DNA of 64,000 bases from Streptomyces sp. DT2A-34 (GCF_030499515.1 NZ_JASTWJ010000001.1:1240001-1304000); one strand, 5' to 3'; positions 18,317 to 26,199 are shown, counted from the first letter of the stretch. Numbers and translations: made by a program. The notes: generated by a model from the letters alone, not told the origin.

Positions 18317-18426
18317 CACTCACAGGACAAAGCTGCGGGGTGCCCTCTGGTGCCATCCGCCCCGGCCCCGCAGGATGAGCCCGACGCCGGGCCTGCCGGG
18401 GCCCGGGGCAGGGAGAGGGGGGCCGG

Positions 18427-19012
18427 GTGTTTCTGGTGACGGGTGCCACGGGGAACGTGGGTGCCGAAGTCGTCCGGGCGTTGGCGGAGGCCGGGGAGCC
18501 GGTGCGCGCCTTGAGCCGCTCCGGGCGGGCCGAGGGATTGTCGCCGGGAGTGGAGGCCGTCGCGGGCGACCTGGCTTCATGTCCAACGCGCTGGCGCCGG
18601 CGGACCAGATCCGCAAGGGCGACGAGGTGCGCGTACCTTTCCCCGGCGTACGCACGGCGGACATCTCCCCGTACGACATCGCCCAGGTGGCCGCCCGCGC
18701 CCTCCGCTCGGCCGGGCACGAGGGCCGCGTCCACACGGTGACCGGACACCCGAATCCCTGCCGCCCTCGGACCGCGTGCGGATCCTCGGCGAGGTGCTCG
18801 GCCGTGAACTGCGCACCGTCGGCCTCACGGACAACGAGGCACGCGCGGCGATGGGCGCTCATTTCCCGGCCCCGTACGTCGACGCGTTCTTCCGCTTCTT
18901 CGTCGACGGGATCCTGGACGAATCCCAGGTGCTGCCGACGGTCCAGGAGGTCACCGGACAGACACCGCGCACCTTCGAGCAGGGGGCACGGGCGCACACG
19001 GACGCGTTCTGA
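18427..19012 (+). pseudogene. NmrA-like NAD(P)-binding protein, degenerate
   Basis: Three pieces of one NmrA/SDR-a5-type protein occur in three frames. From GTG 18427 the frame gives VFLVTGATGNVGAEVVRALA and continues to GVEAVAGDLA (about 18570). The middle piece reads FMSNALAPADQIRKGDEVRV to HTVTG (to about 18748). The last piece reads SDRVRILGEVLGRELRTVGL and ends in QGARAHTDAF with a stop at 19012. Roughly 100 or more residues of the central domain are missing at the first junction. The second junction looks like a two-base insertion (ggacaccc for the expected ggaccc). It cannot make a normal protein. It lies divergent from the ROK gene. Confidence 0.8.
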
Positions 19013-19049
19013 AAGAACCTCTCACGCGTTCCGAAAGGACCTCTCGGGA

Positions 19050-19727
19050 CTACGACCGCTGCCGTGCGTGATACGACCGCCGCGTGTGCTCCGTGTGCTC
19101 GCGCATCAGTTCCGTGGCCCGCTGCTCGTCCCGCTCGGTGATCGCGGCGATCATGCCGCGATGCTCGGTCCAGGACTGCTGCCCGCGCTGGCGGGCGACG
19201 GGGGTGTAGTACCAGCGGACGCGGCGGTCGACCTGTGCGGCGAGCTCGGCGAGGACCGCGTTGCCCGCGAGTTCCATGATCTTCGCGTGGAAGCGGGCGT
19301 TGAGGGCGACGGCCGCGTCCACGTCGTCGGCGGCGACGGCCTTCTCGCCCTCCGCGCACAGCGACTCCAGGACCGCGATGCCGGCGCTGTCGGCGTGGGC
19401 GGCGGCGAGCCGGGCGGCCTCGGCCTCCAGGAGCGTGCGGACGGTGAGCAGCTGGTCGGCCTCCTCCTCCGTCGGCTCGTGCACGAACGCGCCCTGCGCG
19501 GGCCGCAGATCGACCCAGCCCTCGGTGTTCAGCCGCTGCAGCGCCTCGCGCACCGGCTGCCGGGACACACCGAGGTGGCCTGCCAGTTCGCTCTCGACCA
19601 GGTGCTGGCCGGGCTGGAGGGCGCGGGTGGTGATGAGTTCGAGCAGCGCCTCGCAGACGCGGTCGCGCAGCGGACCGGGCCGTTCGAGCTTGGGCACCGC
19701 ACCCTGCGGCAGTCCTGTCGACAACAT
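19050..19727 (-). CDS. GntR/FadR-subfamily (FCD) transcriptional regulator
   Basis: A 225-residue protein from ATG 19727, preceded by AGGAGGGG. The N-terminal winged helix-turn-helix (residues about 15-80) contains ALQPGQHLVESELAGHLGVS and RQPVREALQRL. The C-terminal FCD ligand domain shows the metal-site pattern (NARFHAKIMELAGN, HRGMIAAI, HTEHTRRSYH). FCD regulators usually sense small organic acids. A GTCTACAGT element 83-91 bases upstream recurs in the promoter of the OFA transporter, so this protein probably controls itself and the oxalate/formate genes; that link is inference from shared sequence. Confidence 0.9.
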   Translation of the reverse strand: MLSTGLPQGAVPKLERPGPLRDRVCEALLELITTRALQPGQHLVESELAGHLGVSRQPVREALQRLNTEGWVDLRPAQGAFVHEPTEEEADQLLTVRTLLEAEAARLAAAHADSAGIAVLESLCAEGEKAVAADDVDAAVALNARFHAKIMELAGNAVLAELAAQVDRRVRWYYTPVARQRGQQSWTEHRGMIAAITERDEQRATELMREHTEHTRRSYHARQRS

Positions 19728-19809
19728 CGGTCCCCCTCCTGGGCGAACACCGGGCGGCGACTGCATCCGGTAGCCGGCCGTCCTGGAAAGCCAGTATCGA
19801 TTGTCTTTC

Positions 19810-19818
19810 GTCTACAGT
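19810..19818. promoter_or_regulatory. Candidate GntR operator, copy 1
   Basis: GTCTACAGT lies upstream of the GntR gene, within attgtctttcgtctacagt. Its exact complement occurs at 23387-23395 in the transporter promoter region. It is placed well for autoregulation. Confidence 0.5.
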
Positions 19819-19891
19819 CTACGGCGCACAAAGACCAGGAGACCAGGGAGTTGGCCTCGTCACACGAAGGGGTGACACGGGGCAACAAGGG

Positions 19892-20830
19892 TCAGGGACA
19901 GCGGACGACCTGACCCGCGTACGACAGGTTCCCCCCGAACCCGAAGAGCAGTACCGGATCCCCGGACGAGATCCGCCCCTGCTCCACGAGCTTGGAGAGC
20001 GCCAGCGGAATGCTCGCCGCCGAGGTGTTCCCGGACTCCGAGACATCGCGCGCGACCACGGCGTTGACGGCGCCGAGCTTGACGGCGAGGGGCTCGATGA
20101 TGCGCAGGTTGGCCTGGTGCAGGACGACTCCGGCGAGGTCCTCCGGCCCGAGGCCCGCCCGCTCGCAGGCCCGGCGGGCGATGGCCGGCAACTGCGTCGT
20201 CGCCCAGCGGTAGACGCTCTGCCCCTCCTGCGCGAACCTCGCGGGCTGTCCTTCGATACGCACCGCGTGCCCCATCTCGGGCACCGAACCCCACAACACG
20301 GGCCCGATGGCGGCCTCCTGGGACGCCTCCACGACGGCCGCGCCGGCCCCGTCCCCGACCAGCACACAGGTCGTACGGTCACTCCAGTCGGTCACGTCGG
20401 ACATCTTGTCGGCGCCGATCACCAGGGCCCGGGCCGCCGCGCCCGCGCGGACCGCGTGGTCGGCGGTGGCCAGGGCGTGGGTGAAGCCCGCGCAGACGAC
20501 GTTGATGTCCATCGCGGCGGGCGACGGGATGCCGAGCCGGGCCGCGACCCGGGCGGCCATGTTCGGGGAGCGGTCGATGGCGGTGGAGGTGGCGACCAGG
20601 ACCAGGTCGATGTCGCCGGGCGCGAGGCCCGCCGCCGCGAGCGCCTTGGCGGCGGCGTGCGAGGCCAGTTCGTCGACCGGCTCGTCGGGCCCGGCGATGT
20701 GGCGCGTACGGATGCCCACCCGGCTCGTGATCCACTCGTCACTGGTGGCCACCATGCCGGCCAGGTCCTCGTTGGTGAGTACCTTGGCGGGCTGGTAGTG
20801 GCCGACAGCGGCGATGCGCGAGCCGTTCAT
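19892..20830 (-). CDS. Beta-ketoacyl-ACP synthase III (FabH-like)
   Basis: A 312-residue protein, ATG at 20830 with GAGGGGG upstream. The thiolase-fold catalytic triad is complete: Cys in DINVVCAGFTHAL (about 110), His in VVLHQANLRI and Asn in SESGNTSAASIP. The C-terminus GFGGNLSYAGQVV is typical. It condenses an acyl-CoA with malonyl-ACP. It is probably not the housekeeping enzyme, since it stands alone without fabD, acpP or fabF; its placement beside the GntR gene and away from biosynthetic genes leaves its role open (starter-unit supply or a specialised acyl transfer). Confidence 0.92.
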   Translation of the reverse strand: MNGSRIAAVGHYQPAKVLTNEDLAGMVATSDEWITSRVGIRTRHIAGPDEPVDELASHAAAKALAAAGLAPGDIDLVLVATSTAIDRSPNMAARVAARLGIPSPAAMDINVVCAGFTHALATADHAVRAGAAARALVIGADKMSDVTDWSDRTTCVLVGDGAGAAVVEASQEAAIGPVLWGSVPEMGHAVRIEGQPARFAQEGQSVYRWATTQLPAIARRACERAGLGPEDLAGVVLHQANLRIIEPLAVKLGAVNAVVARDVSESGNTSAASIPLALSKLVEQGRISSGDPVLLFGFGGNLSYAGQVVRCP

Positions 20831-21072
20831 GAGTGGATCCCCCTCGTTGCCTTGGGTAGCGGGATTCACCAGTCTGATCAGTGACTCACGAGTAGCGGTG
20901 CAGGTGATGGCACAGGATTGGGACCCCGGGGTTGTTGATTTCCCTCAGGCCGTCGCACGTCATAGCAGTCGGACCATCCGTGCCGGCAGTCGGGGCATCC
21001 GTCCTGGCAGTCAGCCCCTCCCCGTACGGGAAGCCGCCTCACCGCGTGCGGCACCACCTGGGACGCACGCTG

Positions 21073-21399
21073 TCACATGCCGAGGGCCGCCGTCGCCCGG
21101 CGCACCGCATCGAGCACGGGAAACCCGACCTGATCGACCATGGCGGCGACTCCCGCGATGGCGCCGAGCGCACGGCGCAGTGTCCCGCGGTCGACGTTCT
21201 CGCCGTCTCCGACGGCGCCCAGCGACTCGTCGACGACCTGCAGATCGGCGGGCGACAGCTCACCCCTGAGAACCCGCACGGCCGCGACCGTCTCCCGCAG
21301 TGCGGTGCGGGGGTCCACCGGAGCCTGGTTCTTGATCATGCCGACATTGTGGTCACCGAACTGGGTGACGTCGTCACCGAAGTGAATGCCGCCACTCAT
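21073..21399 (-). CDS. Small protein of unknown function with FGD-x-VTQFGDHNVG motif
   Basis: About 108 residues from ATG 21399 (GGGGAAGG upstream), or 115 from GTG 21420. The N-terminus SGGIHFGDDVTQFGDHNVG is followed by a linker and an alpha-helical region (TALRETVAAVRVLRGELSP, ALGAIAGVAAMVDQVG). I do not recognise a named family. The N-terminal motif recurs at the C-terminus of the upstream membrane-protein remnant (FHLGDRIQQFGDRDVGKVA), suggesting the two genes are related or work together. There are no signal peptide or membrane segments. Base composition is slightly less GC-rich than its neighbours. Confidence 0.6.
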   Translation of the reverse strand: MSGGIHFGDDVTQFGDHNVGMIKNQAPVDPRTALRETVAAVRVLRGELSPADLQVVDESLGAVGDGENVDRGTLRRALGAIAGVAAMVDQVGFPVLDAVRRATAALGM

Positions 21400-21422
21400 C
21401 GCGCCGCCTTCCCCATTCACAT

Positions 21423-21758
21423 TCAGGCCACCTTGCCCACGTCCCGGTCGCCGAATTGCTGAATCCTGTCGCCGAGATGGAAGTTCTCGACCTGCGTACT
21501 GAAAGCGGCCTGCGGATTGTCGATCGCGTCAGCAGAACACTGAGAAGTTTCGCGGTGGCGACGACGAGCGTGCCGAGGACGACAACGGTCGCGATGGTCA
21601 GAAAGCCCGGGCCGACATCCGAAAGGACCTGCTCCTCCCCCGACAGGATCCTGACCGCCACCCAGATCACCACGCAGAGCAGAACCTGCGAAAGGAAACA
21701 CCCCAGGGCGGCGGCCCGCGCGGGCACCGCGGCAGCCCGCCCCGACAACAGGATTCAC
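21423..21758 (-). pseudogene. Two-helix membrane protein remnant with FGD motif (frameshifted)
   Basis: Two overlapping frames each make sense in only one half. The upstream frame (from about 21748) encodes two hydrophobic helices (LGCFLSQVLLCVVIWVAVRI and FLTIATVVVLGTLVVATAKL) with typical high-GC codon usage. From about 21525 sensible coding moves to the other frame, which ends VENFHLGDRIQQFGDRDVG and a stop at 21423. A single frameshift between about 21560 and 21520 would join them. The joined protein would be membrane-anchored with the same FGD motif as the next gene. It could alternatively be two remnants. Confidence 0.55.
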
Positions 21759-21823
21759 GTTTTCGGGAACGACGACTGCCGCACCGCGCGGCCCACCGTC
21801 CTCATGTGTCCGACATCAGTTCC

Positions 21824-21952
21824 TCATCCGGTGAACAACTGCGTCGCCTTCTGTACGAGTTCGTACAGCCCGTAGACGAGCGGCACTCCCACCCACACCC
21901 AGGCGAAGGCGATGAGCCCCCGTCGGCTAGGCGGGCTGCTGTCGCTGGACAT
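21824..21952 (-). CDS. Small partner subunit of the OFA-type MFS transporter
   Basis: A 42-residue protein that starts at ATG 21952, inside the 3' end of the transporter gene (26-base overlap, different frame), and stops at 21824. After SSDSSPPSRRG it has one membrane helix, LIAFAWVWVGVPLVYGLYEL, and a short tail VQKATQLFTG. This matches the short proteins I recall being annotated as the MFS transporter small subunit immediately after OFA antiporters in actinobacteria. The overlap implies coupled translation and probably complex formation with the transporter. Confidence 0.85.
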   Translation of the reverse strand: MSSDSSPPSRRGLIAFAWVWVGVPLVYGLYELVQKATQLFTG

Positions 21953-23258
21953 CTGGGGCCTCCTTCGACTCGGGGGTGGGGATGTGGTGGCGGGGGTGGA
22001 CGGGCCGGACGAGTTCGTTGGCGACGAAGCCGACGGCGAGCAGCCCGATCATGATGAACAGGGACATCGTGTACAGGGACGAGCCGTCCTTGCCGGCCTC
22101 CTCCTGCCGGTCGGCGATCCAGTTGACGATCAGCGGGCCAAGGACGCCGGCCGTGGACCAGGCGGTGAGCAGCCGTCCGTGGATGGCGCCGACCTGGTAG
22201 GTCCCGAAGAGGTCCTTCAGGTAGGCGGGGATCGTGGCGAAGCCGCCGCCGTAGAAGGACAGGATCACCAGCGCGCACAGGATGAACAGCGGCTTCGACG
22301 AGTCGCCGGCCAGCGCGATCAGCCCGTACATGAGGGCGCCGACGCCCAGGTACAGACGGTAGATGTTCTTGCGTCCGATCAGGTCGGAGGTCGACGACCA
22401 GCCGATCCGGCCCGCCATGTTGGCGGCGGACAGCAGGGCGACGAAGCCGGCGGCGGCCGACGTCGACACCGTTGTCGAGGTGTTCGCGAAGAAGTCCGTG
22501 ATCATCGGCGCGGCCTTCTCCAGGATGCCGATGCCCGCGGTCACGTTCATGCAGAGCACGATCCACAGGCACCAGAACTGCGGCGTGCGCACGGCGTTGC
22601 GGGCGGACACCTGCGGTCCGTCGAAGACGCTGGGCCCGTCACCGACCGGCTTCTCGGTGCGCGGCACCCGGACCAGCAGCACGCCGAGCAGCATGAAGAC
22701 GGCGTACGACAGCCCGTGCACCAGGAACGCCAGCGCGATCCCGGAGCTGTCGGCGCCGAACGACTCCAGCATCTGTGCCGACCAGGGCGAGGCGATGAGC
22801 GCGCCGCCGCCGAAGCCCATGATGGCGATGCCGGTGGCCATGCCGGGCCGGTCCGGGAACCACTTGATCAGCGTCGAGACCGGCGAGATGTAGCCGATGC
22901 CGAGGCCGATCCCGCCGACGAAGCCGTAGCCGAGGACGATCAGCCAGTACTGCTCGGTGGCCGCGCCCAGCGCGGAGAGCAGGAAGCCGGACGAGAAGCA
23001 GATGAGGGCGACGGTCATCGCCCAGCGCGGCCCGTTGCGCTCCACCAGCGTGCCACCGAACGCGGCCGACAGGCCGAGCATGACGATGCCGAGCTGGAAC
23101 GGCAGCGCGCTCTGGGTGCCGCTGAGGCCGAGCGCGGACTCGAGCGGGGGCTTGAACACGCTCCAGGCGTAGGCCTGGCCGATGGACAGATGGACCGACA
23201 GAGCGGCGGGCGGAACCAGCCAGCGGCTCCATCCCGGGGGAGCGACAGGGGGACTCAT
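21927..23258 (-). CDS. OFA-family MFS transporter (oxalate/formate antiporter type)
   Basis: A 443-residue protein from ATG 23258 with twelve predicted membrane helices. It begins PGWSRWLVPPAALSVHLSIG and contains GQAYAWSVFKPPLE, ISPVSTLIKWFPDRPGMATG and FGTYQVGAIHGRLLTAWSTAG, which are characteristic of oxalate:formate-type major facilitator proteins. It would exchange or import small carboxylates across the membrane. It is transcribed divergently from decayed formate-dehydrogenase genes and shares a candidate operator with the GntR gene. The 42-residue partner gene overlaps its 3' end. Confidence 0.9.
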   Translation of the reverse strand: MSPPVAPPGWSRWLVPPAALSVHLSIGQAYAWSVFKPPLESALGLSGTQSALPFQLGIVMLGLSAAFGGTLVERNGPRWAMTVALICFSSGFLLSALGAATEQYWLIVLGYGFVGGIGLGIGYISPVSTLIKWFPDRPGMATGIAIMGFGGGALIASPWSAQMLESFGADSSGIALAFLVHGLSYAVFMLLGVLLVRVPRTEKPVGDGPSVFDGPQVSARNAVRTPQFWCLWIVLCMNVTAGIGILEKAAPMITDFFANTSTTVSTSAAAGFVALLSAANMAGRIGWSSTSDLIGRKNIYRLYLGVGALMYGLIALAGDSSKPLFILCALVILSFYGGGFATIPAYLKDLFGTYQVGAIHGRLLTAWSTAGVLGPLIVNWIADRQEEAGKDGSSLYTMSLFIMIGLLAVGFVANELVRPVHPRHHIPTPESKEAPDVQRQQPA

Positions 23259-23386
23259 GATCCCGAACGGTAGGGAGCAGCGGGAGAGTTGAGAAGGCGG
23301 CGCGTCGACGGTATGCGATGAACGGTATGCCGGGCGCGACGAACGGTCGAACGTCGTGCGCGAACCCTTGCTGACCCCGCATCCAT

Positions 23387-23395
23387 ACTGTAGAC
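23387..23395. promoter_or_regulatory. Candidate GntR operator, copy 2
   Basis: ACTGTAGAC is the reverse complement of GTCTACAGT upstream of the GntR gene. It sits in a locally AT-richer tract (actgtagacaatatttcg) 130 bp upstream of the transporter start, between divergent genes. Confidence 0.5.
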
Positions 23396-23423
23396 AATAT
23401 TTCGTCGACAAGATTCGGCGGCA

Positions 23424-23525
23424 ACTTCCCAGCCAATCGGTACTTCCCAGCCAATCGGCACTTCCCTGCCAATCGGTACTTCCGAGCCAGTCAGTACTTC
23501 CGAGCCAGTCGGCACTTCCCAGCCA
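23424..23525. repeat. 18-bp tandem repeat array in a divergent promoter region
   Basis: Five full units and one partial unit of an 18-bp sequence, acttcccagccaatcggt, run head to tail from 23424. Units 3 to 5 carry one to three substitutions. The stretch 23259-23564 has no gene; it holds the candidate GntR site and this array. The GC content of the array is well below the surroundings. No spacers separate the units, so this is not a CRISPR array. Confidence 0.9.
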
Positions 23526-23564
23526 CCTCCGCGGTACTCCCTCGACCGAACGGAGCGTTCCGAA

Positions 23565-23766
23565 GTGAAAGTTGCAGTCCTCGGCGCCGGTGCCATCGGC
23601 GCCTACGTCGGAGCCGCGCTGCATCGCGCGGGCGCCGACGTGCACCTCATCGCCCGTGGACCGCATCTGGCGGCCATGAGGCAGCACGGGGTGCGGGTGC
23701 TCAGTCCGCGCGGCGACTTCACCGCCCGCGCCCACGCCACCGACGACCCGGCCGACGTCGGCCCGG
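23565..23766 (+). pseudogene. panE: 2-dehydropantoate 2-reductase, 5' fragment
   Basis: From GTG 23565 the frame encodes KVAVLGAGAIGAYVGAAL and [19 protein letters not shown], the NADP-binding N-terminus of the PanE/ApbA ketopantoate reductase family. Homology stops after about 67 residues (TDDPADVG). The sequence then passes directly into a formate-dehydrogenase-like gene in a different frame, so a deletion seems to have fused the 5' part of panE to the 3' part of the next gene. It cannot be functional as a reductase. Confidence 0.8.
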
Positions 23767-24624
23767 TTGCGCGGCGAGTACCCACGCGCCCTGCACCGCC
23801 TGGAACACGCCCTCGCGCAGGCACGCGCGCGTGGACTGCTCGGGGACGACATCCTCGGGCAGGGCTACGCCTTCGACATCGAGGTCCGGCGCGGCGCGGG
23901 CGCGTACATCTGCGGCGAGGAGACGGCCCTGTTCAACTCCCTCGAGGGTTACCGGGGCGAGCCGCGCTCGAAGCCGCCGTTTCCGGTGGAGAAAGGGCTG
24001 TTCGGCAAGCCGACGGTGGAGAACAACGTGGAGACGCTGGTCAATGTGTTGCCCATCCTGACGATGGGGGCACCGGCCTACGCGGCGATCGGCACCGCGA
24101 AGTCCACCGGGCCGAAGCTGTTTCTGCGTGTCGGGCAGCGTGGACCGGCCCGGCATCTACGAACTCCCCTTCGGCGCGACGCTCGGTGAGCTGCTGGAGC
24201 TCGCCGGAGTGCGGGACGGGCTGCGGGCGGTGCTGCTGGGCGGTGCGGCGGGCGGCTTCGTACGGCCCGACGAGCTGGACATCCCGCTCACGTTCGAAGG
24301 CACGCGGACGGCGGGCACGGCTCTCGGCTCGGGCGTGGTCATGGCCTTCGACGCACGGTCCCGCTGCCCCGGCTGCTGCTGCGCATCGCCGAGTTCTTCC
24401 GCGACGAGTCCTGCGGGCAGTGCGTGCCGTGCCGGGTCGGGACCGTACGGCAGGAGGAAGCGCTGCACCGGATCGTGGAGCGCACGGGTGCGGCGGCCGC
24501 CGATGACATCGCCCTGCGCAGGGAGGTCGGCCGCGCGATGCGGGACGCCTCGATCTGCGGCCTGGGGCAGACCGCGTGGAACGCCGTGGAATCCGCCATC
24601 GACCGTCTGGGGGCGTACGAATGA
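23767..24624 (+). pseudogene. NuoF-like formate dehydrogenase beta subunit, 5'-truncated and frameshifted
   Basis: Homology begins internally at [15 protein letters not shown] and includes the FMN/NADH-site motif [19 protein letters not shown] and [14 protein letters not shown]. Near 24121-24123 an extra T shifts the frame to [16 protein letters not shown]. Near 24350 a second shift (probably one base lost) leads to LPRLLLRIAEFFRDESCGQC. The final piece keeps the iron-sulfur motif ESCGQCVPCR and ends at 24624, overlapping the next start as ATGA. The thioredoxin-like N-terminal domain and NADH-site start are missing. The intact family member passes electrons between formate dehydrogenase and NAD. 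Confidence 0.85.
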
Positions 24625-25300
24625 CCGTGACACCGCTGGGGATCCCGCGCCGGCTGCTGGAGTTCACCATCGACGGGGAGCCCGTGCGCGCCACGGAGGG
24701 CTCCACGATCCTCGGCGCCTGCCGGGCGGCCGGGAAGGACATCCCTGCCCTGTGCGAGGGGGACACGCTGCGACCCAAGAACGCCTGCCGCGTGTGTGTC
24801 GTCGAGGTCGAGGGGGCCCGGACCCTGGTGCCCTCCTGCTCGCGCAAGGCCGAGCCCGGCATGGAGGTGAAGACCGACACCGAGCGCGCCCGGGCACAGC
24901 CGCAAGATCGTCCTGGAGCTTCTCGCCTCGTCGGTCGACTTGTCGACCACTCCCCACGTCGCCGAGTGGATCAAGGAGTACGAGGCGAAACCGGACCGGT
25001 TCGGCCTGCGTGTACTGCGGGAACTGCGGGAACTGCGGGAACTGCATCGAGGTGTGCCCGACGGGGGCCCTGTCCTTCACGTCCGAGTTCGACATGCGGG
25101 CGGCGGGTACCTGGGACGAGTCGGCGCAGACGCAGACGGCCACGGTGTGCGCGTACTGCGGTGTGGGCTGCAACCTCACCCTGCACGTGCAGGACAATGA
25201 GATCGTGAAGGTCACCTCGCCGCACGACAATCCGGTGACCCACGGCAACCTGTGCATCAAGGGCCGCTTCGGCTACCAGCATGTACAGAACCGGGACTGA
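24621..25300 (+). pseudogene. 2Fe-2S / 4Fe-4S formate-dehydrogenase-like subunit, degenerate
   Basis: ATG at 24621 begins a 2Fe-2S ferredoxin domain with DIPALCEGDTLRPKNACRVC. An extra G near 24894 shifts the frame to HSRKIVLELLASSVDLSTTP. After KPDRFG (about 25005) roughly 70 residues expected from the family, including the first 4Fe-4S site, are missing. The frame then changes again to CVYCGNCGNCGNCIEVCPTG, followed by CAYCGVGCNLTLHVQ and an end at QHVQNRD. Streptomyces homologues also stop near this point, so the short C-terminus itself is normal. The CVYCGNC site is expanded by a 9-bp repeat. Confidence 0.82.
25014..25040. repeat. Three 9-bp units expanding an iron-sulfur motif
   Basis: The unit actgcggga occurs three times in a row and adds GNC triplets to the CxxC motif of the degenerate iron-sulfur subunit gene. 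Homologues normally have one such triplet before the I-x-VCPTG part. Slippage in a decaying gene is the simplest explanation. Confidence 0.8.
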
Positions 25301-25323
25301 TCAGGACTGGTGGGGACAGGGAC

Positions 25324-26178
25324 ATGGGACGAGTCACGGAACGACGCAAGGTGATCCGGATCAGGGACGGGGCCGTCTCCAGCCGCCCGGACACGCTGGT
25401 CGCCGAGGAACCGCTGGAGATCCGGCTCAACGGCAAGCCGCTCGCGATCACCATGCGCACCCCGGGCGACGACTTCGCGCTGGCCGCGGGGTTCCTGGTG
25501 AGCGAGGGGGTGCTCGCGGAGCAGGCCGATCTGCAGAACATCGTGTACTGCGCGGGCGCGACGGTGGACGGCTCGAACACATACAACGTGGTGGACGTGA
25601 GGACGGCCCCGGGGGTGGCGATCCCCGACATCACCCTCGAACGCAACGTCTACACGACGTCGTCCTGCGGATTGTGCGGCAAGGCGTCGCTGGACGCGGT
25701 GCGTACGACGGCCCGCTGGCCCATCGACGACGGTGAGGGCGCCCCGGTCCGGCTCGACCCCGACCTGCTCGCATGCCTCCCCGACCGGCTGCGCGCGGCC
25801 CAACGGGTCTTCGACCGGACCGGGGGCCTGCACGCGGCGGCCCTGTTCACCGAGGACGGCGAGCTGCTGGACATACGGGAGGACGTGGGCCGGCACAACG
25901 CGGTCGACAAGCTGGTCGGCCGCGCCTTGCAGAACGGCGGCCTGCCCCTGTCCCGCACGGTCCTCCTCGTCTCCGGCCGGGCCAGCTTCGAGCTCGCCCA
26001 GAAGGCGGTCATGGCCGGCATCCCGGTCCTGGCGGCGGTCTCGGCGCCCTCGTCCCTCGCGGTGGACCTGGCCGCGGAGACGGGACTGACGCTGGTGGGC
26101 TTCCTGCGGGGCAGCTCCATGAACGTGTATGCGGGCGAACACCGGCTCGCCCTGCGGACCGCGGCCGCCCAGGCCTGA
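25324..26178 (+). CDS. fdhD: Formate dehydrogenase accessory sulfurtransferase FdhD
   Basis: A 284-residue protein from ATG 25324, preceded by GTGGGGACAGGGAC. It is complete: TTSSCGLCGKASLDA carries the two active-site cysteines (CxxC) that transfer sulfur from IscS to the molybdenum cofactor, and conserved motifs GDDFALAAGFLVSEG, DVGRHNAVDKLVG, SGRASFELAQKA and FLRGSSMNVYAG are all present. It is needed to activate formate dehydrogenase. Although the two upstream formate-dehydrogenase-like genes are broken, this gene looks intact, so it may serve a molybdenum enzyme encoded elsewhere. A GC-rich hairpin follows. Confidence 0.95.
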   Translation: MGRVTERRKVIRIRDGAVSSRPDTLVAEEPLEIRLNGKPLAITMRTPGDDFALAAGFLVSEGVLAEQADLQNIVYCAGATVDGSNTYNVVDVRTAPGVAIPDITLERNVYTTSSCGLCGKASLDAVRTTARWPIDDGEGAPVRLDPDLLACLPDRLRAAQRVFDRTGGLHAAALFTEDGELLDIREDVGRHNAVDKLVGRALQNGGLPLSRTVLLVSGRASFELAQKAVMAGIPVLAAVSAPSSLAVDLAAETGLTLVGFLRGSSMNVYAGEHRLALRTAAAQA

Positions 26179-26199
26179 CCGGCTCCCCGTGGCACGGCG

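Noticed and set aside
19892..20830. FabH-like synthase as part of a polyketide or fatty-acid biosynthetic cluster
   Set aside because: No acyl carrier protein, malonyl transferase, other ketosynthase or modular enzyme lies near; neighbours are a GntR regulator and small unknown proteins.
21912..23273. 453-residue plus-strand frame opposite the OFA transporter gene
   Set aside because: The minus strand encodes a clear twelve-helix transporter; the plus frame is a charge-rich shadow without any known motif.
23424..23525. Possible CRISPR array
   Set aside because: Units are contiguous with no unique spacers and no cas genes are present.
23356..23568. Short frame encoding LPSQSVLPSQSALP repeats
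   Set aside because: It is simply the translation of the 18-bp tandem array, with no ribosome site and no end feature; treated as noncoding repeat.
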